Assembly: GCF_000559025.1 (NCBI RefSeq)
Contig: NZ_JAAN01000003.1
Span: 1-55,560, forward strand
Reading direction: 5' to 3'
Origin: Luteimonas huabeiensis HB2
Lineage (GTDB): Bacteria; Pseudomonadota; Gammaproteobacteria; Xanthomonadales; Xanthomonadaceae
Length of the DNA stretch: 55,560 nucleotides
Positions 34,186 through 45,633 of this stretch are shown in pieces (positions within the stretch are counted from its first letter, which is position 1; the number at the start of each line of letters is the position of its first letter). The position numbers were made by a program, and so were the translations under genes. The notes under the pieces were generated by a model that did no database searches, had not been told where the DNA came from, and was given only the letters and a program-made list of their open reading frames with translations.

Positions 34186-34881
34186 TTACATCTTCGGGAC
34201 GTACTCCCAGTAGATGCCATCGATCTTTCCCGCTATCTCTTTCAGATTCCGCAGGCTGGCGGTCACTGTCTTCTGGCACGATATGCAGGGCGAGAAGTTA
34301 CTGCCTTTCTTGTCGCAGGCATAGATGATGATGCTGCAGCGCTTCGGGGCTCCGATGTCCGGTGACTTGAGGATCTGATCGAGGCTGCCCACCGCGTCAA
34401 CCGCAAGTTCGGTGGAGATGTGTTCCGCGTGGATCTGCCCATTGCCGTGGCAAGAATGCTGATTCAGGCTTGACGACGCCACCACCACGTCCACGTCCAC
34501 GCTATGCTCGCCTTCGCACTGCAGGCAGATAATGGTGATGGCCGAAGCGGTGGGATCACCCTTGCCCTCTTCGCGCAGAGAGCCCAGGTATTCCTTCATT
34601 GGCCTGCAGTTGACGTACAGCGATTTCAGGTTCTTCGTCAGATTATCGAAGTCAAGCGATGCGTCCATGCCGAGCCAGTTATTCACTTCGGCAGGCAAGC
34701 CGTCGTTGCTCACGTTGGATACCCAGATGAAATAGGGCTCTTGCGTCCTCATCACGGCCGGCTTGGAATCGTAAGCCCCGCTCAGCGCCTTGAGAAAGCC
34801 ACCGCCCTGGGTCGGCTGCTCCGCGGAGCACGAGGCTTTCGTCTTGCCCTTCTGCTTCATCTTGTGCTTCGGCACGTTCAT
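34186..34881 (-). CDS. Zinc-dependent deaminase-like protein, candidate T6SS toxin
   Basis: 231-aa protein, no signal peptide. The C-terminal half carries the cytidine-deaminase superfamily signature: HAE at 151-153 (QIHAEHISTE) and PCxxC at 198-202 (SPCISC), 45 residues apart and preceded by a beta strand (SIIIYACD). This is the zinc-binding arrangement of the deaminase toxins of polymorphic and T6SS effector systems. The first about 110 residues have no match I know and could be a delivery or adaptor region. It starts 27 bp after the tssH stop, so it is probably the last gene of the tssB-tssH operon. Its GC content is far lower than that of tssH, suggesting later acquisition. A tRNA/nucleotide-editing or other deaminase remains possible. 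Confidence 0.72.
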   Translation of the reverse strand: MNVPKHKMKQKGKTKASCSAEQPTQGGGFLKALSGAYDSKPAVMRTQEPYFIWVSNVSNDGLPAEVNNWLGMDASLDFDNLTKNLKSLYVNCRPMKEYLGSLREEGKGDPTASAITIICLQCEGEHSVDVDVVVASSSLNQHSCHGNGQIHAEHISTELAVDAVGSLDQILKSPDIGAPKRCSIIIYACDKKGSNFSPCISCQKTVTASLRNLKEIAGKIDGIYWEYVPKM

Positions 34882-34908
34882 GGATTGCTCTCGTCTCTTG
34901 GGCGCCGC

Positions 34909-37671
<2,763 letters not shown>

Positions 37672-37693
37672 GGTTGCAGTCCTCCGGGATTCG

Positions 37694-38725
37694 TCATGCG
37701 GGAGCGGCGCGCACGGCGCCGGCGGGCGCGGACGCGCGCACCACCACGTCGTGGGCGTCCTCGGGGTCGCGGGCGCGGCCGCCCATCCAGGTGTCCAGGC
37801 CGATGCGGCCGGACAGGCCCAGCCGGGTCGGGGGCACGTCGGCGGCGCGCAGCACCAGTTGCACGTCCCATTCGTATTCGTCGCCGGCATAGGTGCGCAC
37901 CAGCGCGGCGAGCTCGCGCAGGGTGCGCCCGCCCGGCATGAAGCGGCGGAAGCCGGCGCCGTCGAGCGGCCCGATCCGCAGCCGGAAGCGATGCTGGGCG
38001 CCGCGCACCCTGGCGCCCAGCACCGCGGTGCGGCCCAGGCCGGCGACCGCGGCGCGGCGGCCGAGCCGCAGCCGGGCGTCGTCGGGCAGCCGCATCCAGC
38101 CGGCGACGAAGCCGATCACCCGCACCGGCACGCCGAACGCCTGCTCGAGCAGGGCGCGCAGGCCTTCCGGATTGCGCGAGGGCGGCAGCAGGCGGCCGGC
38201 GTAGTGGCGCGCGCCGGTGGCCGCGACCGGATCGGCGGCCGCCGAGGTGCCGCCCATGCCGATCAGCGCGCCGAGATAGAAGCGGAAGCGGTCGTCGCCG
38301 GGTCGGTCGGCCTGCACGGTCGGCCGGGCGTCGGCCCAGGCGCGGTAGAACAGGCTCAGCATGCGGTGATGGAAGATGTCGGCGAACGCGGCGAAGGTGC
38401 CGTCGCGGGCGTTGAGGCTGCGGTCGATCGCGTATTCGGTCAGGTGCAGCGGCAACGGGCCGTGCGGGCCGAACAGGCCCGGCGCGAAGACGTCCAGCCG
38501 CGCCGGCCGGTCGCCGTCGGCGGGGCGGTAGCGGTCGACATGGCGCGGCGCGAAAGCCAGCGACGGGGTCTGCCGCAGGCGCACCGGGTCCTCTGCCGGG
38601 CGGCTGGAACGGCCCAGCCGCGGGCGCTGCGGGTGCGCGCGCTCCAGCAGGCGCAGGGCCTCGAACAGCTCGAACGCCTCCGGGCGCCGGGCCAGGGCGG
38701 CCTCCAGCGCCGACGGCGCCGGCAT
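37694..38725 (-). CDS. tssG: TssG baseplate protein
   Basis: 343-aa T6SS baseplate wedge subunit (VasB/ImpH family). Diagnostic segments are FELFEALRLLER near the start, FFGPHGPLPLHLTEY-like GPHGPLPLHLTEY, and FHHRMLSLFYRAW. The start at ATG 38725 shares its first base with the tssF stop (TGATG). An in-frame ATG at 38761 would overlap tssF further and is less likely. Confidence 0.94.
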   Translation of the reverse strand: MPAPSALEAALARRPEAFELFEALRLLERAHPQRPRLGRSSRPAEDPVRLRQTPSLAFAPRHVDRYRPADGDRPARLDVFAPGLFGPHGPLPLHLTEYAIDRSLNARDGTFAAFADIFHHRMLSLFYRAWADARPTVQADRPGDDRFRFYLGALIGMGGTSAAADPVAATGARHYAGRLLPPSRNPEGLRALLEQAFGVPVRVIGFVAGWMRLPDDARLRLGRRAAVAGLGRTAVLGARVRGAQHRFRLRIGPLDGAGFRRFMPGGRTLRELAALVRTYAGDEYEWDVQLVLRAADVPPTRLGLSGRIGLDTWMGGRARDPEDAHDVVVRASAPAGAVRAAPA

Positions 38726-40608
38726 CAGACGATCCGGCGCGTGCCCAGGCGTGCCGGCCATCGGGCCACCTCGTTGCGTTCCAGGGTGCGCAGCACGGTC
38801 TCGGCGAACGCGTTGACCGAGACGTAGCGGGCGAAGAAGCGCTGCATCACCGCGCCCAGCAGGTAGGCGCCAGTACCCTCGAACGCGCTGTCGTCGCAGG
38901 TCAGCGCGATCTCCAGGCCGCGGCCGAACGCGATGGGGCCCGGCACCGGCAGCCGTCGCACCACCGGCGATGCCACGACCGACTTGATCCCTTCGATCTG
39001 CCGCAGCGCCGCCGCGTCGTGCGGGTCGCAGTACAGGCCGAGCATCTCGCGCAGCGCGGCGCCGCCCTGGCGCGGGCCGTCCTCGAACAGCGACAGGTAG
39101 TCGAACTGCAGATGGCTCAGCAGCCGCCACGCGGTCTCGCCGTTGGCGGCCGGCGGGCGCGGGCGGGTGGGACCGGCCACGCAGCGCGCGCGTTCGACGG
39201 GGAGGCCGCCGGCGACGGTGAAGTCGGTGCGCGACTTGCCCACCGGCATGTGCAGCGGCAAGTCGCGGTTGGTGCACAGCAGCTGCATGCCGAGCTGCCG
39301 CAGCGCGCTGGCGTGCGGGCGGTCGGCCGCGTCCACCAGGGCGATGAACACCTCGCTGCCGACGTAGCTCGAGCGCGCGCCCTGCCGGCGCTGCCGCCCC
39401 GACAACAGCCGCGGCTCGCGGCGCAGGGTGTAGTAGGCGGCGTGGCGGTCGTGCCAGGTGCGCGCGTCGCCGCCGTAGAAGGGCTGGAAGCGCTGCTCCG
39501 GCTCCTGGCGGTCGCCGAAGCCCTCCACGTGGCCGACGCTGTGGACCTCGAAGTCCATCGGCCGGGCGCGGTCGGCCAGCACGTGGTACTCGGTCTGGCC
39601 GGTCTTGAGGTGGATGCGGTCGGCACGGCGCGGGAACAGGTTGATCGCCGGGGTGCAGAACAGCCGGAAGTTGTCCGCGCTCACGCCGCGCCCCAGGCCG
39701 GCGACGCTGCGCCGCAGCAGCACCACGATCTCGAACTCGGCCCCCCGCGCGCGCTGCAGCGCCGCGCGCAGGCCGTCGAACTCCGCGAACAGGAAGCGCT
39801 CGGGGCAGGCGAAGTATTCCTGCAGCAGGCGGTAGCCGCTGAACGAGCGGCCGTCGTAGGGCAGCAGCGCGTCCTCGTCGTCGAAGCCGCGCGCGCGGAT
39901 CGAGGCGGCGTCGCGGAACACGCCGACCGGTCCGTTCGCGCCCGTCGCGCGCACCAGGAAGCCTTCGGCATCGGCGAACAGTTGTTCGTACAGCCGCTTG
40001 GGAAGCGCGTCGGCGCCGGCGACGAATACCGGCAGGCGATCCAGCGCCAGCATCGACGCCTCGACGCCACCGGTCGCGCGCAGCTTCAGGCGGATGCCGG
40101 CGCGCGCGTCGATGCCGCCGGGGATCTCGACCCCGGCCGCGGCCAGCGCCGCGGGCGTCTCGCAGTACGCGGCCTCGGCCAGTTCCAGCGGCCACAGGGT
40201 GACATCGTGCGCGGTGCGGTATTCGCAGGCGGTGCGTTCCTCGGCGCCGGTCAGGCTGTGCAGCGGCGTGTGCCGGGGCACGCGGTGCCCGGCCGCCAGG
40301 CCGGCATCCTTCGGGTCCGGGTGCAGCTGGACCACCGCCATCGAGGGCACCGGCAGCAGGTAGTGCGGATAGAGCATCTCCAGCAGGTGCTGGGTGAACA
40401 CCGGGTACTGCGCGTCGAGCTTGAGCTGCACCCGCGCGGCGAGGAAGGCGAAGCCCTCCAGCAGGCGCTCGACGTAGGGATCGGCGCACTCGAATCCGTC
40501 CAGCCCCAGGCGGCCGGCGATCTTCGGGTATTCGCGCGCGAACTCCGCGCCCATCTCGCGCACGTGCGCCAGTTCGCGGTTGTAGTAGGGGATCAGGCGC
40601 GGGTCCAT
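38725..40608 (-). CDS. tssF: TssF baseplate protein
   Basis: 627-aa T6SS baseplate subunit (VasA/ImpG family). The N-terminus is typical (MDPRLIPYYNRELAHVREMG), as are FARDYPKIAGRL-like EYPKIAGRLGL and LLEMLYPHYLLPVPSM. The length is normal. ATG 40608 follows the tssE stop by 5 bp. Confidence 0.95.
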   Translation of the reverse strand: MDPRLIPYYNRELAHVREMGAEFAREYPKIAGRLGLDGFECADPYVERLLEGFAFLAARVQLKLDAQYPVFTQHLLEMLYPHYLLPVPSMAVVQLHPDPKDAGLAAGHRVPRHTPLHSLTGAEERTACEYRTAHDVTLWPLELAEAAYCETPAALAAAGVEIPGGIDARAGIRLKLRATGGVEASMLALDRLPVFVAGADALPKRLYEQLFADAEGFLVRATGANGPVGVFRDAASIRARGFDDEDALLPYDGRSFSGYRLLQEYFACPERFLFAEFDGLRAALQRARGAEFEIVVLLRRSVAGLGRGVSADNFRLFCTPAINLFPRRADRIHLKTGQTEYHVLADRARPMDFEVHSVGHVEGFGDRQEPEQRFQPFYGGDARTWHDRHAAYYTLRREPRLLSGRQRRQGARSSYVGSEVFIALVDAADRPHASALRQLGMQLLCTNRDLPLHMPVGKSRTDFTVAGGLPVERARCVAGPTRPRPPAANGETAWRLLSHLQFDYLSLFEDGPRQGGAALREMLGLYCDPHDAAALRQIEGIKSVVASPVVRRLPVPGPIAFGRGLEIALTCDDSAFEGTGAYLLGAVMQRFFARYVSVNAFAETVLRTLERNEVARWPARLGTRRIV

Positions 40609-40613
40609 GCGGC

Positions 40614-41117
40614 TCAGCCGTAGCGCTCGCCGACTTCGAGGCGCCCGGTCTCCAGGTCCACCTCGGTCTTGAGGTACAGGTTCAGCGGCAGCGGCTGCGC
40701 CCACATCTCCGATTCGATGTCGAACACCAGCGACTTGCGATCCATCCGCCGGCCGTCGGCGCGCACGCGCACCTGCAGCGTGTCCGGCAGCAGGCGCGGC
40801 TCGAAGGCCAGGATCGCCGCGCGCAGCCGGCGTTCCATCTGCGCCGGGTCGATGCCCGACAGCGCCAGGCCGGCGAGGTCCGGAATGCCGAAGTTCAGCA
40901 CCGAGCACGCCGCGTGCGGATGGTCGTCGAACGCGCGGTCGGCTTCGGCGTGGGTGCAGTTGAGCAGCCAGGACAGGTCGCGGATCACGCACTCGCGCAG
41001 GCGCGCGGCGGTGATCGTGCGGCGGTCCCGGCTCTCCTCGCCGCGGCCCGGTTCGTCGTCGGCGAGCCGGTCCAGCAGCGATGGTTGCAGGCGTTCCTGC
41101 GGCGTCAGTTCGGCCAT
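40614..41117 (-). CDS. tssE: TssE, gp25-like baseplate protein
   Basis: 167-aa T6SS baseplate wedge component with the gp25-like fold. Recognisable by PSLLDRLADDEP near the start, RECVIRDLSWLLN, SVLNFGIPDLAG and the MWAQPLPLNLYL C-terminus. It lies 14 bp after tagJ and 5 bp before tssF. Confidence 0.94.
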   Translation of the reverse strand: MAELTPQERLQPSLLDRLADDEPGRGEESRDRRTITAARLRECVIRDLSWLLNCTHAEADRAFDDHPHAACSVLNFGIPDLAGLALSGIDPAQMERRLRAAILAFEPRLLPDTLQVRVRADGRRMDRKSLVFDIESEMWAQPLPLNLYLKTEVDLETGRLEVGERYG

Positions 41118-41131
41118 CGCGCGCTCCGTCG

Positions 41132-41956
41132 TCAGTCGAGGTCGAACTCGATCCGGCGGATGTCGAGCAGCGGGTACTCGCCCGTGTCGGTGGCCAGCAT
41201 GCGTTGCCCGCAGCCGGTCCAGGTCTGCGCGTCGCATTGCGACCAGTCGGTGCGCCGGCCCAGCCGCAGCAGGTCGTCGGCCGCCGCCTCGCTGCCGGGA
41301 TAGCGCGCCGGCACGAACGCCGGGGTCTGCCCGCCGTTGCTCCAGGTGACGGTGGCCGGCGCCCACAGCGTGTCGCACAGCATCGTCGGCGCTTCCAGGC
41401 GCAGCTCGCGGATGCGCGAGAACGGCGCCCAGCCGTAGCCGCCGTCGATCAGCACCTCCAGGCACGGCCCGAAGCGCGGGTCGGCGTCGGCCAGCCAGGC
41501 GAACGGCGCGCCGTCGATGCGGCCGCGCGTGGCCGGCGCCTGCTCGAAGGCTTGCGCGCGCAGCGGCGCCGCCGGCGCGTGCAGCCCCTGCGCGCTCAGC
41601 TTCGCGGCCTGCAGCAGCAGCACCAGCCAGGGTTCCGGCTCGCCGATCGCGGTCGGCAGCCACTCCCCGGCGAACACCGCCGCGCGCACCCGCTCGGCTT
41701 CCAGCACGGCGCCGTAGGCCGCCTCCAGCACGGCATTGGAGGCGTCCATGCGCCGGCTCGCCTGCAGCTGGCTCGCGGCCCGCTCCCATTGCCCGGCCGC
41801 GGCCAGCAGCTGGAACAGGAACACCCGCGACGCCGCGTCGGCGGGATGGCCGCGGACGTGCGCGCTCAGCGCCTGCAGCGCCTCGCCCAGGCGGCCGGCC
41901 CTGAGCAGGGCTTCGGCCGGCGAGGGCGCGGGATCGCTGGAGTTCGCGGACGGCAT
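41132..41956 (-). CDS. tagJ: T6SS accessory protein TagJ (ImpE/SciE family)
   Basis: 274-aa cytoplasmic protein. An N-terminal TPR-like part (about 15-80) is followed by the ImpE domain, with DGAPFAWLADADPRFGP, ALEVLI-like LEVLIDGGYGWAPFSRI and DIRRIEFDLD at the end. TagJ binds the TssB sheath and helps ClpV recruitment in some T6SSs. Its presence with tssH, tagH and ppkA fits a TagJ-containing T6SS subtype. Located between hcp and tssE. Confidence 0.9.
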   Translation of the reverse strand: MPSANSSDPAPSPAEALLRAGRLGEALQALSAHVRGHPADAASRVFLFQLLAAAGQWERAASQLQASRRMDASNAVLEAAYGAVLEAERVRAAVFAGEWLPTAIGEPEPWLVLLLQAAKLSAQGLHAPAAPLRAQAFEQAPATRGRIDGAPFAWLADADPRFGPCLEVLIDGGYGWAPFSRIRELRLEAPTMLCDTLWAPATVTWSNGGQTPAFVPARYPGSEAAADDLLRLGRRTDWSQCDAQTWTGCGQRMLATDTGEYPLLDIRRIEFDLD

Positions 41957-41974
41957 CGCGCGCGGCGCCGGCCG

Positions 41975-42475
41975 TCAGGCCGCCGCGGTGGCCTGGATGT
42001 CGTAGGTGAACTCCTTGGCCGCGCCGTCCTTGGCGCCGTCGGGCTTCTGCGGCTGGAAGCCGTACTTGAACTTGCCGAAGTGCAGGGTGACGTTCTCGGT
42101 CAGGCGGTCCTCGCCGCCGGAGCCGCCGGTGGACACCGAGGTGACCATCACGCCGTTGCTCAGGTGCAGGGTGACGTAGTCGGTCTGCTCGCCGGTGGCG
42201 TTGGTGACGTACAGCCAGGCCTCCTCGATGCGCGCGCCGGTGGCGGCGGCCTGCAGCAGCGCGTGCGAGGACGCGTCCACGTACTTGGTCAGGGAGATGT
42301 CCTGCACGTGCGCCTTGCCGCCGGCGCCGGTGCTGGCGCTGTGCAGGTCGGCCGAGTTGGACAGGCCCCAGGACCAGGCCAGGATCGGCACCTCGCCCTT
42401 GTGCTTGGCGTGGTCGGACGCGCCTTCGATCTTGATCTTGCCGCCGCCGAACTTGATGTGCATGTCGAACGCCAT
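41975..42475 (-). CDS. hcp: Hcp (TssD) tube protein
   Basis: 166-aa T6SS inner-tube subunit that stacks as hexameric rings and is secreted. The Hcp1-family pattern is visible: DMHIKFGGGKIKIEGASD, VPILAWSWGLSN, DISLTKYVDASSHALLQAA and FGKFKYGFQPQ. It is separated from tssC by 91 bp, longer than other gaps in the operon, so some separate expression of hcp is possible. Confidence 0.95.
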   Translation of the reverse strand: MAFDMHIKFGGGKIKIEGASDHAKHKGEVPILAWSWGLSNSADLHSASTGAGGKAHVQDISLTKYVDASSHALLQAAATGARIEEAWLYVTNATGEQTDYVTLHLSNGVMVTSVSTGGSGGEDRLTENVTLHFGKFKYGFQPQKPDGAKDGAAKEFTYDIQATAAA

Positions 42476-42566
42476 TGGGTGAATCCTCTCGTGGTCGAAT
42501 CGTTTCGGATGGATCGCGCGCGCGCCGGAGCGAGGGGCGCGGCGAAGGGGAACGCAGGGCCGCGCG

Positions 42567-44057
42567 TCAGGCCTTCGCCTCGGACGGCAGCCTCGACACC
42601 AGCCGCAGCGAGACGGTCAGGCCCTCGAGCTGGTAGTGCGGCTTGAGATAGAACTTGGAGGTGTAGTAGCCGGGCGCGCCCTCGACCTCCTCGACCACGA
42701 CCTCCGCCGCGGCCAGCGGCTTGCGCGCCTTGGCGTCCTCGCTGGAGTTGGCCGGATCGCCGTCGACGTAGTTGAGGATCCAGTCCTGCAGCCAGCTCTG
42801 GACCTGGTCGCGGCTGCGGAACGAACCGATCTTGTCGCGCACGATGCACTTCAGGTAGTGCGCGAAGCGGCAGCAGGCGAACATGTACGGCAGCCGCGCG
42901 GCCAGCGCGGCGTTGGCGGTGGCGTCCGGGTCGTCGAACTCCTCCGGCTTGTTGAGCGACTGCGCGCTGATGAACGCCGCCATGTCCGAGTTCTTGCGGT
43001 GGACCAGCGGCATCAGGCCCATGCGGTCGAGCTCGGCGGAGCGGCGGTCGGTGATCGCGATCTCGGTCGGGCACTTCATGTCCACGCCGCCGTCGTCGGT
43101 CGGGAACGTGTGCGTGGGCAGGTTCTGCACCGCGCCGCCCGATTCCACGCCGCGGATGCGCGAGCACCAGCCGTATTCCTTGAACGAGCGGTTGATGTTG
43201 ACCGCCATCGCGTAGGCCGCGTTCTGCCAGGTGTACCTGGACGAGTCGGCGCCGGCGGTGTCTTCCTCGAAATCGAATTCCTCGACCGGCTCGGTCCTGG
43301 CGCCGTAGGGCAGCCGCGCCAGCGTGCGCGGCATCGCCAGCCCGATGTAGCGCGCGTCGTCGGATTCGCGCAGCGAGCGCCAGGCCGCGTAGTCGGGCGT
43401 GGAGAAGATCTTCGCCAGGTCGCGCGGGTTGGACAGCTCGTTCCAGCTCTCCATGCCCATCAGGCTCGGCGCGGCGCCGCCGATGAACGGCGCGTGCGCG
43501 GCCGCGGCGACCTGCGCGATGCCGCGCAGCAGTTCGACGTCCGGCGGGCTGTGGTCGAAGTGGTAGTCGCCGACCAGGCAGCCGTAGGGCTCGCCGCCGA
43601 GCTGGCCGTACTCCTCCTCGTAGATCTTCTTGAACACCGGGCTCTGGTCCCAGGCGGTGCCCTTGTAGCGCTTGAGCACCTTGCCCAGGTCCTTCTTGGA
43701 CACGTTGAGCACGCGGATCTTGAGCTGCGTGTCGGTCTCGGTGTTGTTGACCAGGTAGTGCAGGCCGCGCCAGGCGCTTTCCACCTGCTGGAACGCCGGG
43801 CTGTGCAGGACCAGGTTGAGCTGCTCGCCGAGCTTGCGGTCGATCTCGGCGATGTAGGCCTTGATCGTCTGCGAGACGTCGTCGGAGACCACGTCGGCGC
43901 GGCTGAGCACCTGCTCGGCCAGGGTGCGCACCGCCGATTCCACTTCCTCCCGCGCGCGGTCGCTCCTGGGCTTGAACTCCTTGTTGAGCAGGGCGGCGAA
44001 GTCGCCGGCCTCGAGGGTGGCGGCTTCCGGCGCGGCGGCCAGCTGTTCGGTGGACAT
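42567..44057 (-). CDS. tssC: TssC sheath large subunit
   Basis: 496-aa contractile-sheath protein (VipB/ImpC). Characteristic segments are SAWRGLHYLVNNTETD, YKGTAWDQSPVFKKIYEEEYG, FGGEPYG-like LGGEPYGCLVGDYHFDH, and GWCSRIRGVESGGAVQNLP. It pairs with TssB, encoded 6 bp upstream. Confidence 0.96.
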   Translation of the reverse strand: MSTEQLAAAPEAATLEAGDFAALLNKEFKPRSDRAREEVESAVRTLAEQVLSRADVVSDDVSQTIKAYIAEIDRKLGEQLNLVLHSPAFQQVESAWRGLHYLVNNTETDTQLKIRVLNVSKKDLGKVLKRYKGTAWDQSPVFKKIYEEEYGQLGGEPYGCLVGDYHFDHSPPDVELLRGIAQVAAAAHAPFIGGAAPSLMGMESWNELSNPRDLAKIFSTPDYAAWRSLRESDDARYIGLAMPRTLARLPYGARTEPVEEFDFEEDTAGADSSRYTWQNAAYAMAVNINRSFKEYGWCSRIRGVESGGAVQNLPTHTFPTDDGGVDMKCPTEIAITDRRSAELDRMGLMPLVHRKNSDMAAFISAQSLNKPEEFDDPDATANAALAARLPYMFACCRFAHYLKCIVRDKIGSFRSRDQVQSWLQDWILNYVDGDPANSSEDAKARKPLAAAEVVVEEVEGAPGYYTSKFYLKPHYQLEGLTVSLRLVSRLPSEAKA

Positions 44058-44063
44058 GGCCGG

Positions 44064-44573
44064 TTACTCCCCGTTCTCGCCGTCGGCCGGCTTGGCCGCG
44101 GACGTCAGCGCCTGCAGCAGGGCGGGATCGCGGATCGCCTGCGCGATCAGGTTCTCGGCGCCGGCCTTGCCGTCCATGTAGGTGTCGAGGTTGGCCAGCT
44201 GGGTGCGCGCCTCGAGCAGCTTGGCCAGCGGTTCGATCTTGCGCGCGACCGCCGCCGGCGAGAAGTCGTCCATGCTCTCGAAGGTGATGTCGACCGCCAG
44301 CTCGCCCTCGCCGGTCAGCGTGTTGGGCACCTTGGCCACCACCCGCGGCTTCATCGACTGCAGACGGCTGTCGAAGTTGTCGACGTCGATCTCCAGCGCC
44401 TTGCGCTCTTCCACCGGCGGCAGGTCGGCGGCGTTGGCGCCGGACAGATCCGACAGCACGCCCATCACGAACGGGATCTGCACCTTCTTCTGCGCGCCGT
44501 AGACCTCGACGTCGTACTCGATCTGCACCCTTGGGGCGCGGTTGCGCGCGATGAACTTCTGACTGCTTGCCAT
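44064..44573 (-). CDS. tssB: TssB sheath small subunit
   Basis: 169-aa contractile-sheath protein (VipA/ImpB). The family start is ASSQKFIARNRAPRVQIEY; the ATG at 44573 is chosen because homology begins there. Internal signatures are LPFVMGVLSDLSG-like IPFVMGVLSDLSG, RKALEIDVDNFDSRL and VDITFESMDDFSP. First gene of tssB-tssC-hcp-tagJ-tssE-tssF-tssG-tssH; the regulatory element lies 240 bp upstream. Confidence 0.95.
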   Translation of the reverse strand: MASSQKFIARNRAPRVQIEYDVEVYGAQKKVQIPFVMGVLSDLSGANAADLPPVEERKALEIDVDNFDSRLQSMKPRVVAKVPNTLTGEGELAVDITFESMDDFSPAAVARKIEPLAKLLEARTQLANLDTYMDGKAGAENLIAQAIRDPALLQALTSAAKPADGENGE

Positions 44574-44949
44574 GGCTCGTGGCCTCCGATTGATCCCTGT
44601 GCCGGTCCCCGCCGGCGACGGCTCCGGTGCGCTGGCGGCCCGGAAGACGCATCGCGGCCGCCGGGCCCGGAGACCCTGCCGCGACGTCGCGCGCCGCCGT
44701 GGCGGGCGGTGCGGCGACGCGTGTGGCGGTGCGGTCCCCTTGGCCGGACGAATGGCCGATGCGGCGCGGTTGCAGCCGACGATCCGCAGTCTAGGAGCGG
44801 CCTTCCGGCGCAACCCGACAATTCGTCTCAGCCGCGCGCCGGCGCGATCGCGCACCCGGCGCGCGATCGGATGACGGGATCGGTCGCCGTTTTGCGCATT
44901 GGTTGAACGAGGGGGCGAGGACGCCCCGCCTTGCGCGACCGATCCACCG
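44574..44949. other. Divergent intergenic region between tssB and an AraC-type gene
   Basis: About 375 bp without a credible gene. It holds element site A (44814-44831) and a GC-rich leader toward tssB with several potential hairpins. On the plus strand it would contain the promoter of the AraC-type regulator, which I could not define. Confidence 0.6.
44814..44831 (-). promoter_or_regulatory. T6SS-associated 18-bp element, site A (upstream of tssB)
   Basis: Minus strand: CTGAGACGAATTGTCGGG. The hexamer TAGACT (44793-44788) follows 20 bp after GTCGGG. It implies a leader of about 200 nt before tssB. Confidence 0.6.
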
Positions 44950-45435
44950 ATGAACCGAACCCACGCTCCGACCGCGACGACGCCGCCGCGCCCGTCCCAT
45001 TCCGCCCCGTACCGCTCCCGGCCCACGCAAGCGCTGGACGCGCCGCCGCCGCCGGCGGCCGCCGCGAACGCGGCCGGCGATCCGCGCATGCTGCGCATCC
45101 TGCTCCATATCGAGCAGCACATCGGCGACCCGGACCTGGGCGCGACCCGGCTGCAGCGGTCGTTCGGCGTATCGCGTCCCACCCTCTATCGCATGTTCCA
45201 GCCGGTCGGCGGCGTCTCCCGCTACATCCGCGAACGCCGCCTGCTGGCCGCCCACCAGCGGCTGCGGCGCGAACCCGGCAGCAGCATCACCTTCCTGCTC
45301 TACGACCTGGGCTTCGAGTCCGAGCGGCAGTTCCAGCGCGCGTTCCAGGCCTGCTTCGGCATGTCGCCGGCGCAGTGGCGCGAGCACTGCCGCGCCGAGG
45401 CGCCGCCGCGCGCGCTCCGTCGCCAGGGTCGCTAG
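44950..45435 (+). CDS. Short AraC-family regulator (DNA-binding domain only)
   Basis: 161-aa protein. The first about 55 residues are Pro/Ala-rich and probably disordered. Residues about 60-155 form an AraC-type double HTH: DLGATRLQRSFGVSRPTLYR and ITFLLYDLGFESERQFQRAF, ending in the family motif FGMSPAQWR. There is no ligand-binding domain. ATG 44950 is preferred to a TTG at 44899. It is transcribed divergently from tssB, so it may regulate the T6SS; this is inferred from position. Confidence 0.85.
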   Translation: MNRTHAPTATTPPRPSHSAPYRSRPTQALDAPPPPAAAANAAGDPRMLRILLHIEQHIGDPDLGATRLQRSFGVSRPTLYRMFQPVGGVSRYIRERRLLAAHQRLRREPGSSITFLLYDLGFESERQFQRAFQACFGMSPAQWREHCRAEAPPRALRRQGR

Positions 45436-45633
45436 GCGCGGGAAACACCGGGCCGGCCAGCCGCGCGCCCGGCCCTGGCGCGCCGTGTCGCACGCCCCGG
45501 GGCAATCTGAAATAATGCCCCCGCTGCATCGCCGCCCCGCCGCCGCACGCTCCGCCTCGCGATGCCGGTCCCGCGGCGTGTCATATACTCAGCCGCTAGC
45601 TGTGGCCTCGCAGCCACGCGCCAAGGGTGACCC

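Noticed and set aside
33896..34279. 127-aa minus-strand frame overlapping the start of the 164-aa gene and the end of the deaminase-like gene
   Set aside because: It overlaps two better supported genes, spans a TGACCCC repeat and lacks a ribosome site.
34885..34905. GAGACGAGAGC upstream of the deaminase-like gene, resembling the T6SS element
   Set aside because: It lacks the GTCGGG half and lies within the ribosome-site region; the gene is more simply co-transcribed with tssH.
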